A stretch of 64,000 nucleotides of DNA, taken from NCBI RefSeq assembly GCF_014197035.1, contig NZ_JACIEU010000007.1, positions 1 through 64,000 of the forward strand, written 5' to 3'. Of this stretch, positions 27,318 through 37,794 are shown in pieces (positions within the stretch are counted from its first letter, which is position 1; each line of letters opens with the position of its first letter). Source of the stretch: Sphingobium scionense. Its GTDB lineage: Bacteria; Pseudomonadota; Alphaproteobacteria; Sphingomonadales; Sphingomonadaceae. The notes under the pieces were generated by a model. It searched no databases. It worked only from the letters and a program-made list of their open reading frames with translations, and was not told the DNA's origin. The translations under genes and the position numbers were made by a program.

Positions 27318-27755
27318 ATGTCCTATGCCACGATCGTCGCCGCCGTCGATGTCAATGCCCCCGACCTGGCCCGTGCCGCCATTGCCGGCGCGGCCGATGT
27401 GGCCGGGAGCCAGGGCGTCGTCCATCTGCTGTATGTCCGCTATTATCTGCCGACCCGCTATTCCGAGTTGCTGGATGGCAGTTTCGACGAGAATGAGGAG
27501 CGCGATGCGCTGGCGGCGATGAAGACCTGGGCGAGCGAGGCCGGGCTGGCGCCTGATCGCACCCATTTCCTGACCCGGCGCGGGCGGGTGCGGGACGAGG
27601 TATTGACCGAGGCGGCGCGGCTGAAGGCCAATCTGGTGGTGATCGGATCGCATCAGCCCTCGCTCACGTCCAGGCTGCTGGGGTCCAATGCGTCGGCGAT
27701 TATCCACCAGTCGCCGGTCAGCGTGCTAGTGGTGCGGACGCACGCACCGGAATAG
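27318..27755 (+). CDS. Universal stress protein (UspA family)
   Basis: The 145-residue single Usp domain starts with YATIVAAVDVN and ends with the nucleotide-binding motif of ATP-type Usps (VVIGSHQPSLTSRLLGSNAS, then SPVSVLVVR). A good ribosome site, AGAGGAGA, precedes the ATG. The family supports survival under stress. No EcfG consensus was found in front of it. Confidence 0.92.
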   Translation: MSYATIVAAVDVNAPDLARAAIAGAADVAGSQGVVHLLYVRYYLPTRYSELLDGSFDENEERDALAAMKTWASEAGLAPDRTHFLTRRGRVRDEVLTEAARLKANLVVIGSHQPSLTSRLLGSNASAIIHQSPVSVLVVRTHAPE

Positions 27756-27870
27756 CAGAAATAATCAACAGGGGTTGAGCGGCGCTCGGTTGCAGCGCGC
27801 GGGCGCCGTTCCTACCTGCCGGGCATCCCAGGCCTTTATTGGAACAGGCCCTTATCGGAGCGATGCCCGC

Positions 27871-28740
27871 ATGACCGACAGCTATACCCCGCCCGCCGTC
27901 TGGATTTGGGACAAGGATAAGGGCGGCGCCTTTGCCAATATCAACCGGCCGATCGCCGGCGCCACCCATGACAAGCCATTGCCGGTCGGCCCGCATCCGC
28001 TCCAGCTCTATTCGCTGGGCACGCCCAATGGGCAGAAGGTGACGATCCTGCTGGAGGAATTGCTGGAGGCGGGCGTCACGCAGGCCGAATATGATGCCTG
28101 GCTGATCCGCATCGGCGATGGCGACCAGTTCGGCAGCGGCTTTGTCGGCGTCAATCCCAACAGCAAGATCCCCGCGCTGATGGACCATAGCGTGTCGCCG
28201 CCGCAGCGCGTGTTCGAATCCGGCGCGATCCTGCTCTATCTGGCCGAGAAGTTCGGCAAGTTCCTGCCGACCGATCCGGCCAAGCGCACCGCGACCTTGA
28301 GCTGGCTGTTCTGGCAGATGGGCAGCGCGCCGATCCTGGGCGGCGGCTTTGGCCATTTCTTCGCCTATGCGCCGGAGAAATACGAATATCCGATCAACCG
28401 CTACACGATGGAAGTGAAGCGGCAGCTGGACGTGCTGGACCGGCATCTGGCGGACAACGAATATCTGGCGGGCGACGAATATTCGATCGCCGATATCGCG
28501 ATATGGCCCTGGTATGCGGGCGTGCTGCTGAACCGGGTCTATGGCGCGGCGGAGTTTCTGGACGCGAGCAGCTACACCCATGTGCTGCGCTGGGCGAAGC
28601 AGATCGATGCGCGCCCGGCGGTGAAGCGCGGGCGGATCGTCAACAAGACCAACGGGCCGCTGGAGGATCAGCTGCACGAGCGGCATGACGCGAGCGACTT
28701 CGCCACCAAGACGCAGGACAGACTGGAGGGGGTGGCCTGA
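27871..28740 (+). CDS. yghU: YghU-type glutathione S-transferase (disulfide-bond oxidoreductase)
   Basis: The 289-residue protein has a long N-terminal extension (VWIWDKDKGGAFANINRPIA), a thioredoxin-fold GST domain (LYSLGTPNGQKVTILLEELL, FVGVNPNSKIPALMDH, RVFESGAILLYLAEKFG) and a helical C-terminal domain (YLAGDEYSIADIAIWPWYAG). This is the YghU/YfcG group, which reduces disulfides and peroxides using glutathione. The ATG at 27871 with CGGAG upstream is chosen; an earlier in-frame start adds unrelated sequence. Confidence 0.93.
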   Translation: MTDSYTPPAVWIWDKDKGGAFANINRPIAGATHDKPLPVGPHPLQLYSLGTPNGQKVTILLEELLEAGVTQAEYDAWLIRIGDGDQFGSGFVGVNPNSKIPALMDHSVSPPQRVFESGAILLYLAEKFGKFLPTDPAKRTATLSWLFWQMGSAPILGGGFGHFFAYAPEKYEYPINRYTMEVKRQLDVLDRHLADNEYLAGDEYSIADIAIWPWYAGVLLNRVYGAAEFLDASSYTHVLRWAKQIDARPAVKRGRIVNKTNGPLEDQLHERHDASDFATKTQDRLEGVA

Positions 28741-28757
28741 CACCCATTCCATACCTT

Positions 28758-28786
28758 CCGTTCGTTTCGAGCCTGTCGAGAAACGG
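28758..28786. repeat. Half copy of the palindromic element found inside truB
   Basis: The first 25 bases match the left arm of the truB insertion (42198-42222) with one mismatch. The trailing AAACGG can pair with the start CCGTT.T, giving a small hairpin. Confidence 0.8.
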
Positions 28787-28853
28787 GAAGCACGGGCGGA
28801 GGGACATGATGCGAGGTCACGCACTGGCCCCTCCACCGCCTGCGGCGGTCCCC

Positions 28854-28876
28854 CTCCCCAAGCCAAGCTTGGGGAG
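28854..28876. repeat. Perfect 10-bp inverted repeat after yghU
   Basis: CTCCCCAAGC-CAA-GCTTGGGGAG, followed by AATTT. It may act as a weak terminator for yghU or be another dispersed element. Confidence 0.55.
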
Positions 28877-28883
28877 GAATTTG

Positions 28884-28986
28884 CTTAGAGCGCGCTGCGT
28901 TATACCCGACGCAAATCGCGCGCTCTAAGTTTTTGTTGCCGCATCGTTTTAAGCGCAAAACCGGTTCCCACTTTTGCGCACGATGC
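28884..28986. repeat. Compound palindromic repeat at the 3' end of the oxidoreductase gene
   Basis: Two nested structures are present. The first is an 11-bp inverted repeat (CTTAGAGCGCG at 28884-28894 with CGCGCTCTAAG at 28919-28929). The second is a bipartite one, GCATCGT and GCGCAAAA (28941-28960) pairing with TTTTGCGC and ACGATGC (28972-28986). The second motif is a familiar dispersed alphaproteobacterial intergenic repeat. It ends two bases before the stop of the minus-strand gene and could shield or terminate its transcript. Confidence 0.7.
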
Positions 28987-28987
28987 T

Positions 28988-29599
28988 CTAATAGCCCACG
29001 GTGAAGCGCTGGCGGATGTGCTTGGGCGTCTCGATCTCGTCGGCGAGCGCGATGGCATAGTCGGCATAGGAGATGCTGCTATTGCCCTCGCCATCGACCA
29101 GCAACTGGTCGGTGCCGAGGCGGAATGTCCCCTTGCGATCGCCGACGAAGAACAGGGCGGAGGGCGAGAGGAAGGTCCAGTCGAGATCCTTAACGCCGCG
29201 CAAATAGGTGAGGAAATCGCCGCCCCGGCCGGCTTCCGCCTTATAGGCTTCGGGAAATTCCGGCGTGTCGATCAGCTTCACGCCCGGTGCGACCTCCAGG
29301 CTGCCGGCGCCGCCGACCACCAGATAGCGGGCCACGCCCGACGCGCGGACAGCGCCGACCAGCGATGCCGGGTCGGTGTCGGCGAACATGACGGCGCTCA
29401 CCACCGCATCATGGCCGGCAAGCAGCGCACTGAGCGCAGCCGCATCCTTGACGTCGCCGGCGATGGCGGTGACGCCGGCGTCCTGCACCGCATTTTCGGG
29501 ATGGCGCGAGATCGCCGTCACCTGATGCCCGCGGCGGGCCAGTTCCGCGCTGATTTCCCGCCCGGCACGGCCGCTGCCGCCGATGATCGCGATCTTCAT
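28988..29599 (-). CDS. NAD(P)-binding oxidoreductase (NmrA/SDR-like, YwnB type)
   Basis: The 203-residue Rossmann-fold protein has the nucleotide loop IIGGSGRAGREI at residues 4-15 and GHQVTAISRHPE, with a late DWTFLSPSALF segment typical of atypical short-chain dehydrogenases of the NAD(P)H-binding group. It is divergent from an HxlR regulator 108 bases away, a common pairing in which the regulator controls the reductase. The substrate is unknown. Confidence 0.88.
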   Translation of the reverse strand: MKIAIIGGSGRAGREISAELARRGHQVTAISRHPENAVQDAGVTAIAGDVKDAAALSALLAGHDAVVSAVMFADTDPASLVGAVRASGVARYLVVGGAGSLEVAPGVKLIDTPEFPEAYKAEAGRGGDFLTYLRGVKDLDWTFLSPSALFFVGDRKGTFRLGTDQLLVDGEGNSSISYADYAIALADEIETPKHIRQRFTVGY

Positions 29600-29707
29600 G
29601 TTTCATTCTCCATGGGTAGTTACCAATGGAAACCAGATAGCGATTGGGATATCATGGTCGCAAGAAGGCACTTTGCCATCACCTGGTTACGCCGAGGATA
29701 CTGCCCC

Positions 29708-30100
29708 ATGACTGCGCCCACGCCCCTGTCCCGCACTGGCGACGCCTATGATCCCGATTGCCCGACCCGCCATGTGCTGGACCGGATCGGCGACAAATGG
29801 GCGGTGCTGGTGATGCTGACGTTGAAGGACGGACCGGTGCGGTTCAACGATCTGCGCCGGCGGATCGGCGCGATTTCGCAGAAGATGCTGTCGCAGACAT
29901 TGAAAAGCCTGGAGCGGGACGGGCTGGTGAGCCGCGCGGCCTATGCCACGGTGCCGGTGACGGTGGAATATCGGCTGACGGACATGGCGCAGGGGCTGAT
30001 CGGCATATTGGACCAGATCACCCGCTGGGCCGAGGGCCATGTCGGCGCGATCATGGACGCGCGCCGGGCGCATGATGCGCGGGAGGCCGAGGCCGCCTAG
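29708..30100 (+). CDS. HxlR-family transcriptional regulator
   Basis: This 130-residue winged-helix regulator has the HxlR core CPTRHVLDRIGDKWAVLVML, FNDLRRRIGAISQKMLSQTL and VEYRLTDMAQGL. The N-terminal cysteine near residue 16 is where redox- or aldehyde-sensing members react. The ATG at 29708 is chosen with GAGGA upstream. It is divergent from the oxidoreductase and probably controls it; its stop overlaps the convergent acyltransferase stop by four bases. Confidence 0.92.
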   Translation: MTAPTPLSRTGDAYDPDCPTRHVLDRIGDKWAVLVMLTLKDGPVRFNDLRRRIGAISQKMLSQTLKSLERDGLVSRAAYATVPVTVEYRLTDMAQGLIGILDQITRWAEGHVGAIMDARRAHDAREAEAA

Positions 30101-31122
30101 CCGGTCTGGGTCGCGCGCTCGCCCTGTGGCACGGTCCGATCGCGCCACCAGCGGTTGATCCGGCGGGCGGCGGGACGCTCGACGCCATAGGTCAGCGCGC
30201 TTGCCAGCAGCAGCGAGGCGGCGGTCGCCAGCAGGAAACCGATCCAGGTGGACAGGCCGGCGCGGTCGACCAGGTGCATGATCGCCAGCCCGGCATTATG
30301 GTGGATGAGGTAGAGGGCATAGCTGATCGCGCCCAGCCAGAGCAACAGGGGCGCGCGCAGGAAGGGCAGCCAGCCGCGCAGCATCGCAGCGAAGATCGCC
30401 ATCACCAGCAGCGCGGCGACCAGATATTCACGCGGATCGGCCCAGGCGATCGTCGCCAGCGCTGCCACGAAGAAGGGCGCCTGCTGGCCCCAGCGGCGAT
30501 GGCCCGACCAGATGCGGTAGAAGAGCATGCCGATGATGAAGAAGGGGATATAGTCGAGCACCAGCAGCATGACGAGGCGGCTGGGCATCGCATGCCATCC
30601 GGCGATCGCGGCCTTGATCGCCAGCCAGCCGAGCAGCAGCCATTCCAGCCGGGCAAAGCCGCGCCCCATCCAGATCGCCAGCATGCAGCAATAGAAGGCG
30701 AGTTCGACGCCCAGCGTCCAGTAGACGCCGTCGACCGCGGGCAGGTAGAAATAGCCCTGCAGCATCGTCATGTTGACCGGGATCACCCAGGCGGGCGGCA
30801 GCAACTGGCCGGCGCCGAGCAGCAGGACGATGCCGATCGAGAGCGCCATCGCCGCCCAATAGACCGGGTAGAGCCGGGCGAAGCGCTTGACCGCGAAATC
30901 GGCGGCGCTGCGCGTTCCTTCCAGCGAGAAGGCGATGACGAAGCCGGAAATGGCGAAGAAGAGCAGCACGCCATAGCCGCCATGCTCGAACAAAGGCGGC
31001 AGGCGATGCCCATCGGGGAAGAGTTTCGGATAGATGTTGAAATAATGGAAGAGCAGCACGGAAAAGGCCGCGATGCCGCGCAACGCGTCCAGTTCCTGCA
31101 ATCGCGTCTTGCCCTGCCCCAT
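30097..31122 (-). CDS. Membrane acyltransferase, acyltransferase-3 family
   Basis: The 341-residue integral membrane protein with about ten hydrophobic helices begins with the family signature RLQELDALRGIAAFSVLLFH and has GVLLFFAISGFVIAFSL. Such enzymes O-acylate sugars, glycans or lipids at the membrane. The start at 31122 is favoured because AGGGAAGG lies at a good distance; ATG at 31125 is equally in frame. The acceptor cannot be told; exopolysaccharide modification is one option. Confidence 0.88.
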   Translation of the reverse strand: MGQGKTRLQELDALRGIAAFSVLLFHYFNIYPKLFPDGHRLPPLFEHGGYGVLLFFAISGFVIAFSLEGTRSAADFAVKRFARLYPVYWAAMALSIGIVLLLGAGQLLPPAWVIPVNMTMLQGYFYLPAVDGVYWTLGVELAFYCCMLAIWMGRGFARLEWLLLGWLAIKAAIAGWHAMPSRLVMLLVLDYIPFFIIGMLFYRIWSGHRRWGQQAPFFVAALATIAWADPREYLVAALLVMAIFAAMLRGWLPFLRAPLLLWLGAISYALYLIHHNAGLAIMHLVDRAGLSTWIGFLLATAASLLLASALTYGVERPAARRINRWWRDRTVPQGERATQTG

Positions 31123-31277
31123 CATGCCTTCCCTATAGGCGCTACGCGATAAAAATGGGTAAATTCTCACCCCGTCTTCCTGCCCCATCGCCCCTTGGCA
31201 ATAGCCGCTCTTTACCGCATCTTCAGGAAGGATTGGCAAGAGGTTGCGCGCCATCTTCCTTCATGGGGGTAAGAAGA

Positions 31278-32123
31278 ATGGATGTCCTGCCATCGCCGTC
31301 GAAGCAATTGTTCCAGAATATCTATCCGGAAACTGCCGGCCATCTTCTGCATCAGCTTGGCGATCACCCGCTGCTGACGCTCGATGCCATGGTTTCACTC
31401 GCCAGCCGGATGAAGGCGCACACGCTGGAGCATAATGGCGCGGTCGATGTTCCTCTGGGCACGCCGACGACGAAGCTGCCGCATAATGGACTGACCACGG
31501 TGCAGACGATCGAGCAGATCGAGACCGCGCGGTCCTGGGTGCTGCTGCGCGAAATCGAGCAGGACCCGGCCTATGCCGCGCTGATGCGCGACGTGCTGGG
31601 CGAGATCGAGCCGCTGATCGCGGCGGTGACCGGCCCGATGCACAAGCTGCGCGCCTATATCTTCATCTCCAGCCCGCAGGCGGTCACGCAACTCCATTTC
31701 GACCCGGAATATAATATCCTGTTCCAGGCGCACGGCACCAAGACGATGACGCTGTTCCCGCCGGCCGACCCGGAGATCATCGGCCAGCACTTCTTCGAGC
31801 GCTATTATAGCGGCGGGCAGCGCTATCTGCCCTGGCAGGATGCATGGGCCGCGCGGGGCAACCCGATCCGGATCGCGCCGGGCGAGGCCATCTATGTGCC
31901 GCTGTTCGCGCCGCACTGGGTGAAGGTGCATGACGCGGTGTCCATCTCGCTGTCGCTCACCTGGTGCAGCGAATATAGCATCGAGACCGCCGACGCGCAC
32001 AAGTTCAACCACAAGCTGCGCGGTCTGGGCTTGAAACCCGGCGCGCCGGCCCCCTTCCCCGGCCGCAACCGGATGAAGTCGCTGGGGCACCGCGCGCTGG
32101 AAAAGGTGCCGTTCCTGCGCTGA
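31278..32123 (+). CDS. Cupin-like (JmjC-type) iron/2-oxoglutarate oxygenase-like protein
   Basis: The 281-residue protein has the iron-binding HxD in QLHFDPEYNILFQAHGTKTM and a later histidine in YVPLFAPHWVKVHDAVSI. This is the two-histidine-one-carboxylate layout of JmjC/cupin_8 hydroxylases. Bacterial members of this group hydroxylate proteins, small molecules or peptides; the target here is unknown. The ATG at 31278 is preferred because GGGGG lies about nine bases upstream; ATG at 31263 is possible. It is convergent with the next small gene. Confidence 0.82.
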   Translation: MDVLPSPSKQLFQNIYPETAGHLLHQLGDHPLLTLDAMVSLASRMKAHTLEHNGAVDVPLGTPTTKLPHNGLTTVQTIEQIETARSWVLLREIEQDPAYAALMRDVLGEIEPLIAAVTGPMHKLRAYIFISSPQAVTQLHFDPEYNILFQAHGTKTMTLFPPADPEIIGQHFFERYYSGGQRYLPWQDAWAARGNPIRIAPGEAIYVPLFAPHWVKVHDAVSISLSLTWCSEYSIETADAHKFNHKLRGLGLKPGAPAPFPGRNRMKSLGHRALEKVPFLR

Positions 32124-32134
32124 GCCCCGTGCCG

Positions 32135-32452
32135 TCAATTGCCGTCGGCGTCGACCACGAACTGCATCGGCTTGCCACGCGATTCCGGTTCCCAGCCGGC
32201 CGCCAGCGCCGCGCGCACGCCGCGCGCGACGATGGCGTCGTTGATCTGGAGCCGGCCGCGTGCCAGTCCTTTCAGCAGGCGCTTGGGCGGCGGAAATTCG
32301 AGCACGGCGCCGCGCTGCGTCCCCTGTTGCAGCAGGGCGACGGTCATGCCGCGCCAGCCATCGGCATCACTCCATTGCGGTTCGCGCCGGAGTTCCCATT
32401 CATAATAGGCGCCGTCGACCAGGACGGTGCCGCTGTTGTTGCTGTTTGACAT
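32135..32452 (-). CDS. Hypothetical protein upstream of a JmjC-like gene
   Basis: The 105-residue soluble protein (GTVLVDGAYYEWELRREPQW, GMTVALLQQGTQRGAVLEFP, INDAIVARGVRAALAAGWEP) has no signal or membrane segment. It lies 12 bases after the ligA stop in the same direction, so it may be the last gene of the bamD-recN-ligA group. It looks like a conserved small alphaproteobacterial protein, but I cannot name a function. Confidence 0.7.
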   Translation of the reverse strand: MSNSNNSGTVLVDGAYYEWELRREPQWSDADGWRGMTVALLQQGTQRGAVLEFPPPKRLLKGLARGRLQINDAIVARGVRAALAAGWEPESRGKPMQFVVDADGN

Positions 32453-32464
32453 GATGATCGCCCC

Positions 32465-34585
<2,121 letters not shown>

Positions 34586-34616
34586 TTAGCGAACCACTTG
34601 CCGGCCAGAAAGGCCG

Positions 34617-34811
34617 CTATCGCTCGCTCGTTTGAGGAAGGTCGATTTTTACGGCGTGACTTTGGATCGGCGCGCATAAAATGGCCAGGGCTCCGGCAAG
34701 GCAGATCCCGGCCCAGAGATATTCCTTCCTTCGGAAATCGACATAGGACCGGGCCAGCAAGACCAACGCAGCGAACAAGAGCGCCACCACGGACAACCAC
34801 ATCATTTCCAT
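34617..34811 (-). CDS. Small two-helix membrane protein upstream of ligA
   Basis: The 64-residue protein has two hydrophobic helices (WLSVVALLFAALVLLARSYV and YLWAGICLAGALAILC) with a short charged loop between. GGGGG lies six bases upstream of the ATG. It sits between the monooxygenase and ligA genes on the same strand. An alternative overlapping frame ending at 34573 lacks such character. Unknown function. Confidence 0.55.
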   Translation of the reverse strand: MEMMWLSVVALLFAALVLLARSYVDFRRKEYLWAGICLAGALAILCAPIQSHAVKIDLPQTSER

Positions 34812-34812
34812 C

Positions 34813-35187
34813 TTATACCCCCGCTACCGGCACGGTTTCGAAATGCTGGGGGAAGCCGGCGATGATCGGGCGGGCCTTGGCGATGGCGGCGCGGACGGCA
34901 GGGAGTTTGAGCGAAGCGGCGTGGCTTTCGCGGCTGTCCCACACTTCGGTGATCCAGAGCGCGTCGGGATTGGCGGTGTCGAGCGCGACCACATAGGAAA
35001 GACAGCCGGGCATCGCGCCGATCGCCTCCTTGAGATAGCCGACCAGTTCATCGCGCTTGCCGGGGGTGCTGAGCATCTGGCCGATCAGGCCGTAGCGCGG
35101 CTTTGCCTCCTGCGCGGCGGCGGGAATGGCAGTTGCGGCCAGGGTCGCGGCGGTGAGGCCGAGCATGTCTCTGCGATTATGGGTCAT
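34813..35187 (-). CDS. Exported antibiotic-biosynthesis-monooxygenase-fold protein
   Basis: The 124-residue protein starts with a twin-arginine-like signal (NRRDMLGLTAATLAATAIPA, cleavage about residue 25). An ABM ferredoxin-like domain follows (YGLIGQMLSTPGKRDELVGY, WITEVWDSRESHAASLK). Family members are small cofactor-free monooxygenases such as quinol monooxygenase, though many have no known activity. It lies between recN and ligA on the same strand. Its signal implies a periplasmic location. Confidence 0.85.
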   Translation of the reverse strand: MTHNRRDMLGLTAATLAATAIPAAAQEAKPRYGLIGQMLSTPGKRDELVGYLKEAIGAMPGCLSYVVALDTANPDALWITEVWDSRESHAASLKLPAVRAAIAKARPIIAGFPQHFETVPVAGV

Positions 35188-35220
35188 GCGGCTATCCTAT
35201 CCTCGCAATGACGAAATGTC

Positions 35221-36885
35221 TTACGCCCGTTCCAGCAGCCGTTCCGCCTGTGCCCGCGCTTCGGCGGTAATTTCCGCGCCGGAGAGCATGCGGGCGATTT
35301 CCTCGCGGCGTTCGCCATCGCTGAGCGCGTGGACGCCGGTGCGCGTCACCGTGCCGTCGCTCGACTTGGCGATCAGCATATGGCCGGCACCGCGCGCCGC
35401 GACCTGGGGGCTGTGGGTGACGACGAGGATCTGGTTGCTCTGCGCCAGGCGCGACAAGCGCTCACCGATCGCATCGGCCACCGCCCCGCCGACGCCCCGG
35501 TCGATCTCGTCGAAGATCAAGGTGTCGGCCCCGCCCTGCTCCGCCAGCGCGACCTTGAGCGCGAGGATGAAACGGGAGAGTTCGCCGCCCGAGGCGATCT
35601 TGGCGAGCGGCGCGAAGGGCGCGCCGGGATTGGTCGAAATCTCGAACTCGACCCGGTCCATGCCGGCGCCGCTCCATTGCGCCTCGTCCTGCCGCGCGAC
35701 GACGGTACGGAAGCGGGCGGCGTCCAGCTTCAACGGCGCCAGTTCGCCCGCGACCGCGGCGTCGAGCCGGCCGGCGGCAAGCTGGCGCTCGGCCGACAGC
35801 GCCTGGGCGGCGGCGCGATAGGCGTCGGCCTTTTTCGCGACATCGGCTTCCAACGCGGCGATATGCTCCTCGCCCCCCTCGATCGCGGCGAGGCGCGCGG
35901 CCATCTCGTCGCGCAGCGCGGCGAGATCGTCGGGCGCGACCTGATGCTTGCGGGCCAGGCCGCGCAGGTCGAACAGCCGGGTCTCGATCGCATCCAGCCG
36001 GGCGGGGTCGAAGCTCAGCGCCTCGGCCGCCTCGGCGAGCTTGTCCTCCGCCTCGCCCGCTTCGATCACGGCGCGGTCCAGTGCCTCCAGCACGGCGGAG
36101 AGCGGTTCATATTCGCCCGCGATCCGGTCGAGCCGACGGGCCGCCTGGCGCAACTGGGCCAGGCCGCCGTCGGAGCCGGTCAGGCAATCGGTGACGGCGG
36201 ACAGGTCATCGGACAGGCGCGCGCCCTTCTGCATGGTCGCGCGTTCCTCCGCCAAAGTCGCTTCCTCGCCGGCTTCGGGCGCGAATTTCGACAGTTCGGC
36301 GACGGCATGGTCGAGATAGTCGCGATCGCGTGCGGCATTGGCGACGGTCTCGCGCGCCTGCGCCAGATCGGCAGCGGCGGCGCGCCAGGCGGTGTAAGCG
36401 GTTGCGACAGCCTCCGCCTCGCAGCGGCCATAGGTGTCGAGCAAGGCGCGGTGGCCACGGGCGTTGAGCAGGCCGCGATCATCATGCTGGCCGTGGATCT
36501 CGACCAGCGCGCCGCCCAGGTCGCGCAGCAGCGCCGCGGAACAAGCCTGGTCGTTGATGAAGGCGCGGCTGCCGCCGTCCGCCTTGACCGTGCGGCGGAT
36601 CAGCAGCGGTTCACCCGGATCGATCTCGATGCCATTGTCGGCCAGCAGCTGCGCGGCGCGATGGCCGGCGGGCGGCGGATCGAAGCTGGCGGTGACGCTG
36701 GCCTGCGCCTCCCCTGCCCGGACAAGGCCGCTATCGGCGCGGGCGCCGAGCGCCAGCCCAAGCGAATCGAGCAGGATCGACTTGCCCGCGCCGGTTTCAC
36801 CGGTGAGGACGGACAGGCCGGCGCCGAACTCCAGGTCCAGCGCCTCGATCAGCACGACATTGCGGATGGCAAGCGAGGTCAGCAT
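35221..36885 (-). CDS. recN: DNA repair protein RecN
   Basis: This 554-residue SMC-like ATPase acts in double-strand-break repair. It has Walker A GETGAGKSILLDSLG near residue 30, long coiled coils in the middle, the ABC signature region ASGGELSRFILALK and Walker B TLIFDEIDRGVGG, plus a late VVTHSPQVAARG. It follows bamD by 53 bases; the bamD-recN-ligA order is usual in sphingomonads. Confidence 0.97.
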   Translation of the reverse strand: MLTSLAIRNVVLIEALDLEFGAGLSVLTGETGAGKSILLDSLGLALGARADSGLVRAGEAQASVTASFDPPPAGHRAAQLLADNGIEIDPGEPLLIRRTVKADGGSRAFINDQACSAALLRDLGGALVEIHGQHDDRGLLNARGHRALLDTYGRCEAEAVATAYTAWRAAAADLAQARETVANAARDRDYLDHAVAELSKFAPEAGEEATLAEERATMQKGARLSDDLSAVTDCLTGSDGGLAQLRQAARRLDRIAGEYEPLSAVLEALDRAVIEAGEAEDKLAEAAEALSFDPARLDAIETRLFDLRGLARKHQVAPDDLAALRDEMAARLAAIEGGEEHIAALEADVAKKADAYRAAAQALSAERQLAAGRLDAAVAGELAPLKLDAARFRTVVARQDEAQWSGAGMDRVEFEISTNPGAPFAPLAKIASGGELSRFILALKVALAEQGGADTLIFDEIDRGVGGAVADAIGERLSRLAQSNQILVVTHSPQVAARGAGHMLIAKSSDGTVTRTGVHALSDGERREEIARMLSGAEITAEARAQAERLLERA

Positions 36886-36938
36886 GGCGCCTGTCTACCT
36901 GCCATCGCACAAAAGGGGAACAAATAAAGCGCGGGCCT

Positions 36939-37739
36939 TCAGCTCTTGACCGGATGCTGCTGCATCAGCTTGTAGCTGCGCTCATACCATTTGGTGCCGG
37001 GATAGTTGCGGCCCAGCACGGCGGCGGCCTTCTGCGCTTCGACCGGAATGCCGAGCGAGAGATAGGATTCGACCAGACGCTCCAGCGCTTCGGGCGTGTG
37101 GGTGGTGGTCTGATATTTGTCGACCACGGTACGGAAACGCAGCGTGGCGGCCAGCCACTGGCCCCGGCGCTGGTAGAAGCGGCCCAGCTCCATTTCCTTG
37201 CCGGCGAGGTGATCATTCACCAGGTCGACCTTCAGGCGGGCGTCGGCGGCATAGCGGGTGTCAGGATAGCGGCGGATCAGTTCGCCCAGCGAATCCATTG
37301 CCTGCTGCGTGATCTTCTGGTCGCGGGTGACGTCGGCAATCTGCTCATAATAGCAGAGCGCGATCAGATAATAAGCGTAGGGCGCGTCCTTGTTGCCGGT
37401 GTGGATCGACAGAAAGCGCTGCGAGGCCGCGATCGATTCCGGATAATCGCGGTTCATATAATAGCTGAACGCCGACATGAGCTGCGCACGGCGCGCCCAG
37501 GGCGAATAGGGATGCTGGCGCTCGACCTCATCGAACAACGCGGCAGCGAGCTTGTACTGGCCGCGATCAAGGCGCGCCTTGCCGCTGTTGTAGAGGGTCG
37601 ACACGTCGCGGGCGACATAGAGGGTGTCGGCCTTGTTCTTCGATGTGGAGCAGCCGGTCAGCACAGGCGAGGCGATCAGGACCAGAGTGGTGGCCGCGCC
37701 GATGCGCGTCAGGGTTTTCGTCAGCATGCGCCGGGTCAT
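36939..37739 (-). CDS. bamD: Outer membrane assembly lipoprotein BamD
   Basis: This 266-residue lipoprotein of the BAM complex inserts outer-membrane proteins. The N-terminal signal ends in the lipobox LTGC, followed by TPR-like repeats (AALFDEVERQHPYSPWARRA, YYEQIADVTRDQKITQQAMD, LIRRYPDTRYAADARLK). The ATG at 37739 is chosen; ATG at 37727 would also keep the signal. Neither has a strong ribosome site. Confidence 0.95.
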   Translation of the reverse strand: MTRRMLTKTLTRIGAATTLVLIASPVLTGCSTSKNKADTLYVARDVSTLYNSGKARLDRGQYKLAAALFDEVERQHPYSPWARRAQLMSAFSYYMNRDYPESIAASQRFLSIHTGNKDAPYAYYLIALCYYEQIADVTRDQKITQQAMDSLGELIRRYPDTRYAADARLKVDLVNDHLAGKEMELGRFYQRRGQWLAATLRFRTVVDKYQTTTHTPEALERLVESYLSLGIPVEAQKAAAVLGRNYPGTKWYERSYKLMQQHPVKS

Positions 37740-37794
37740 AGCCGAGCGGATCGCCGTCGCCAAGCGCCAGAATGTTGCAGAACGTCGAGCCGTG

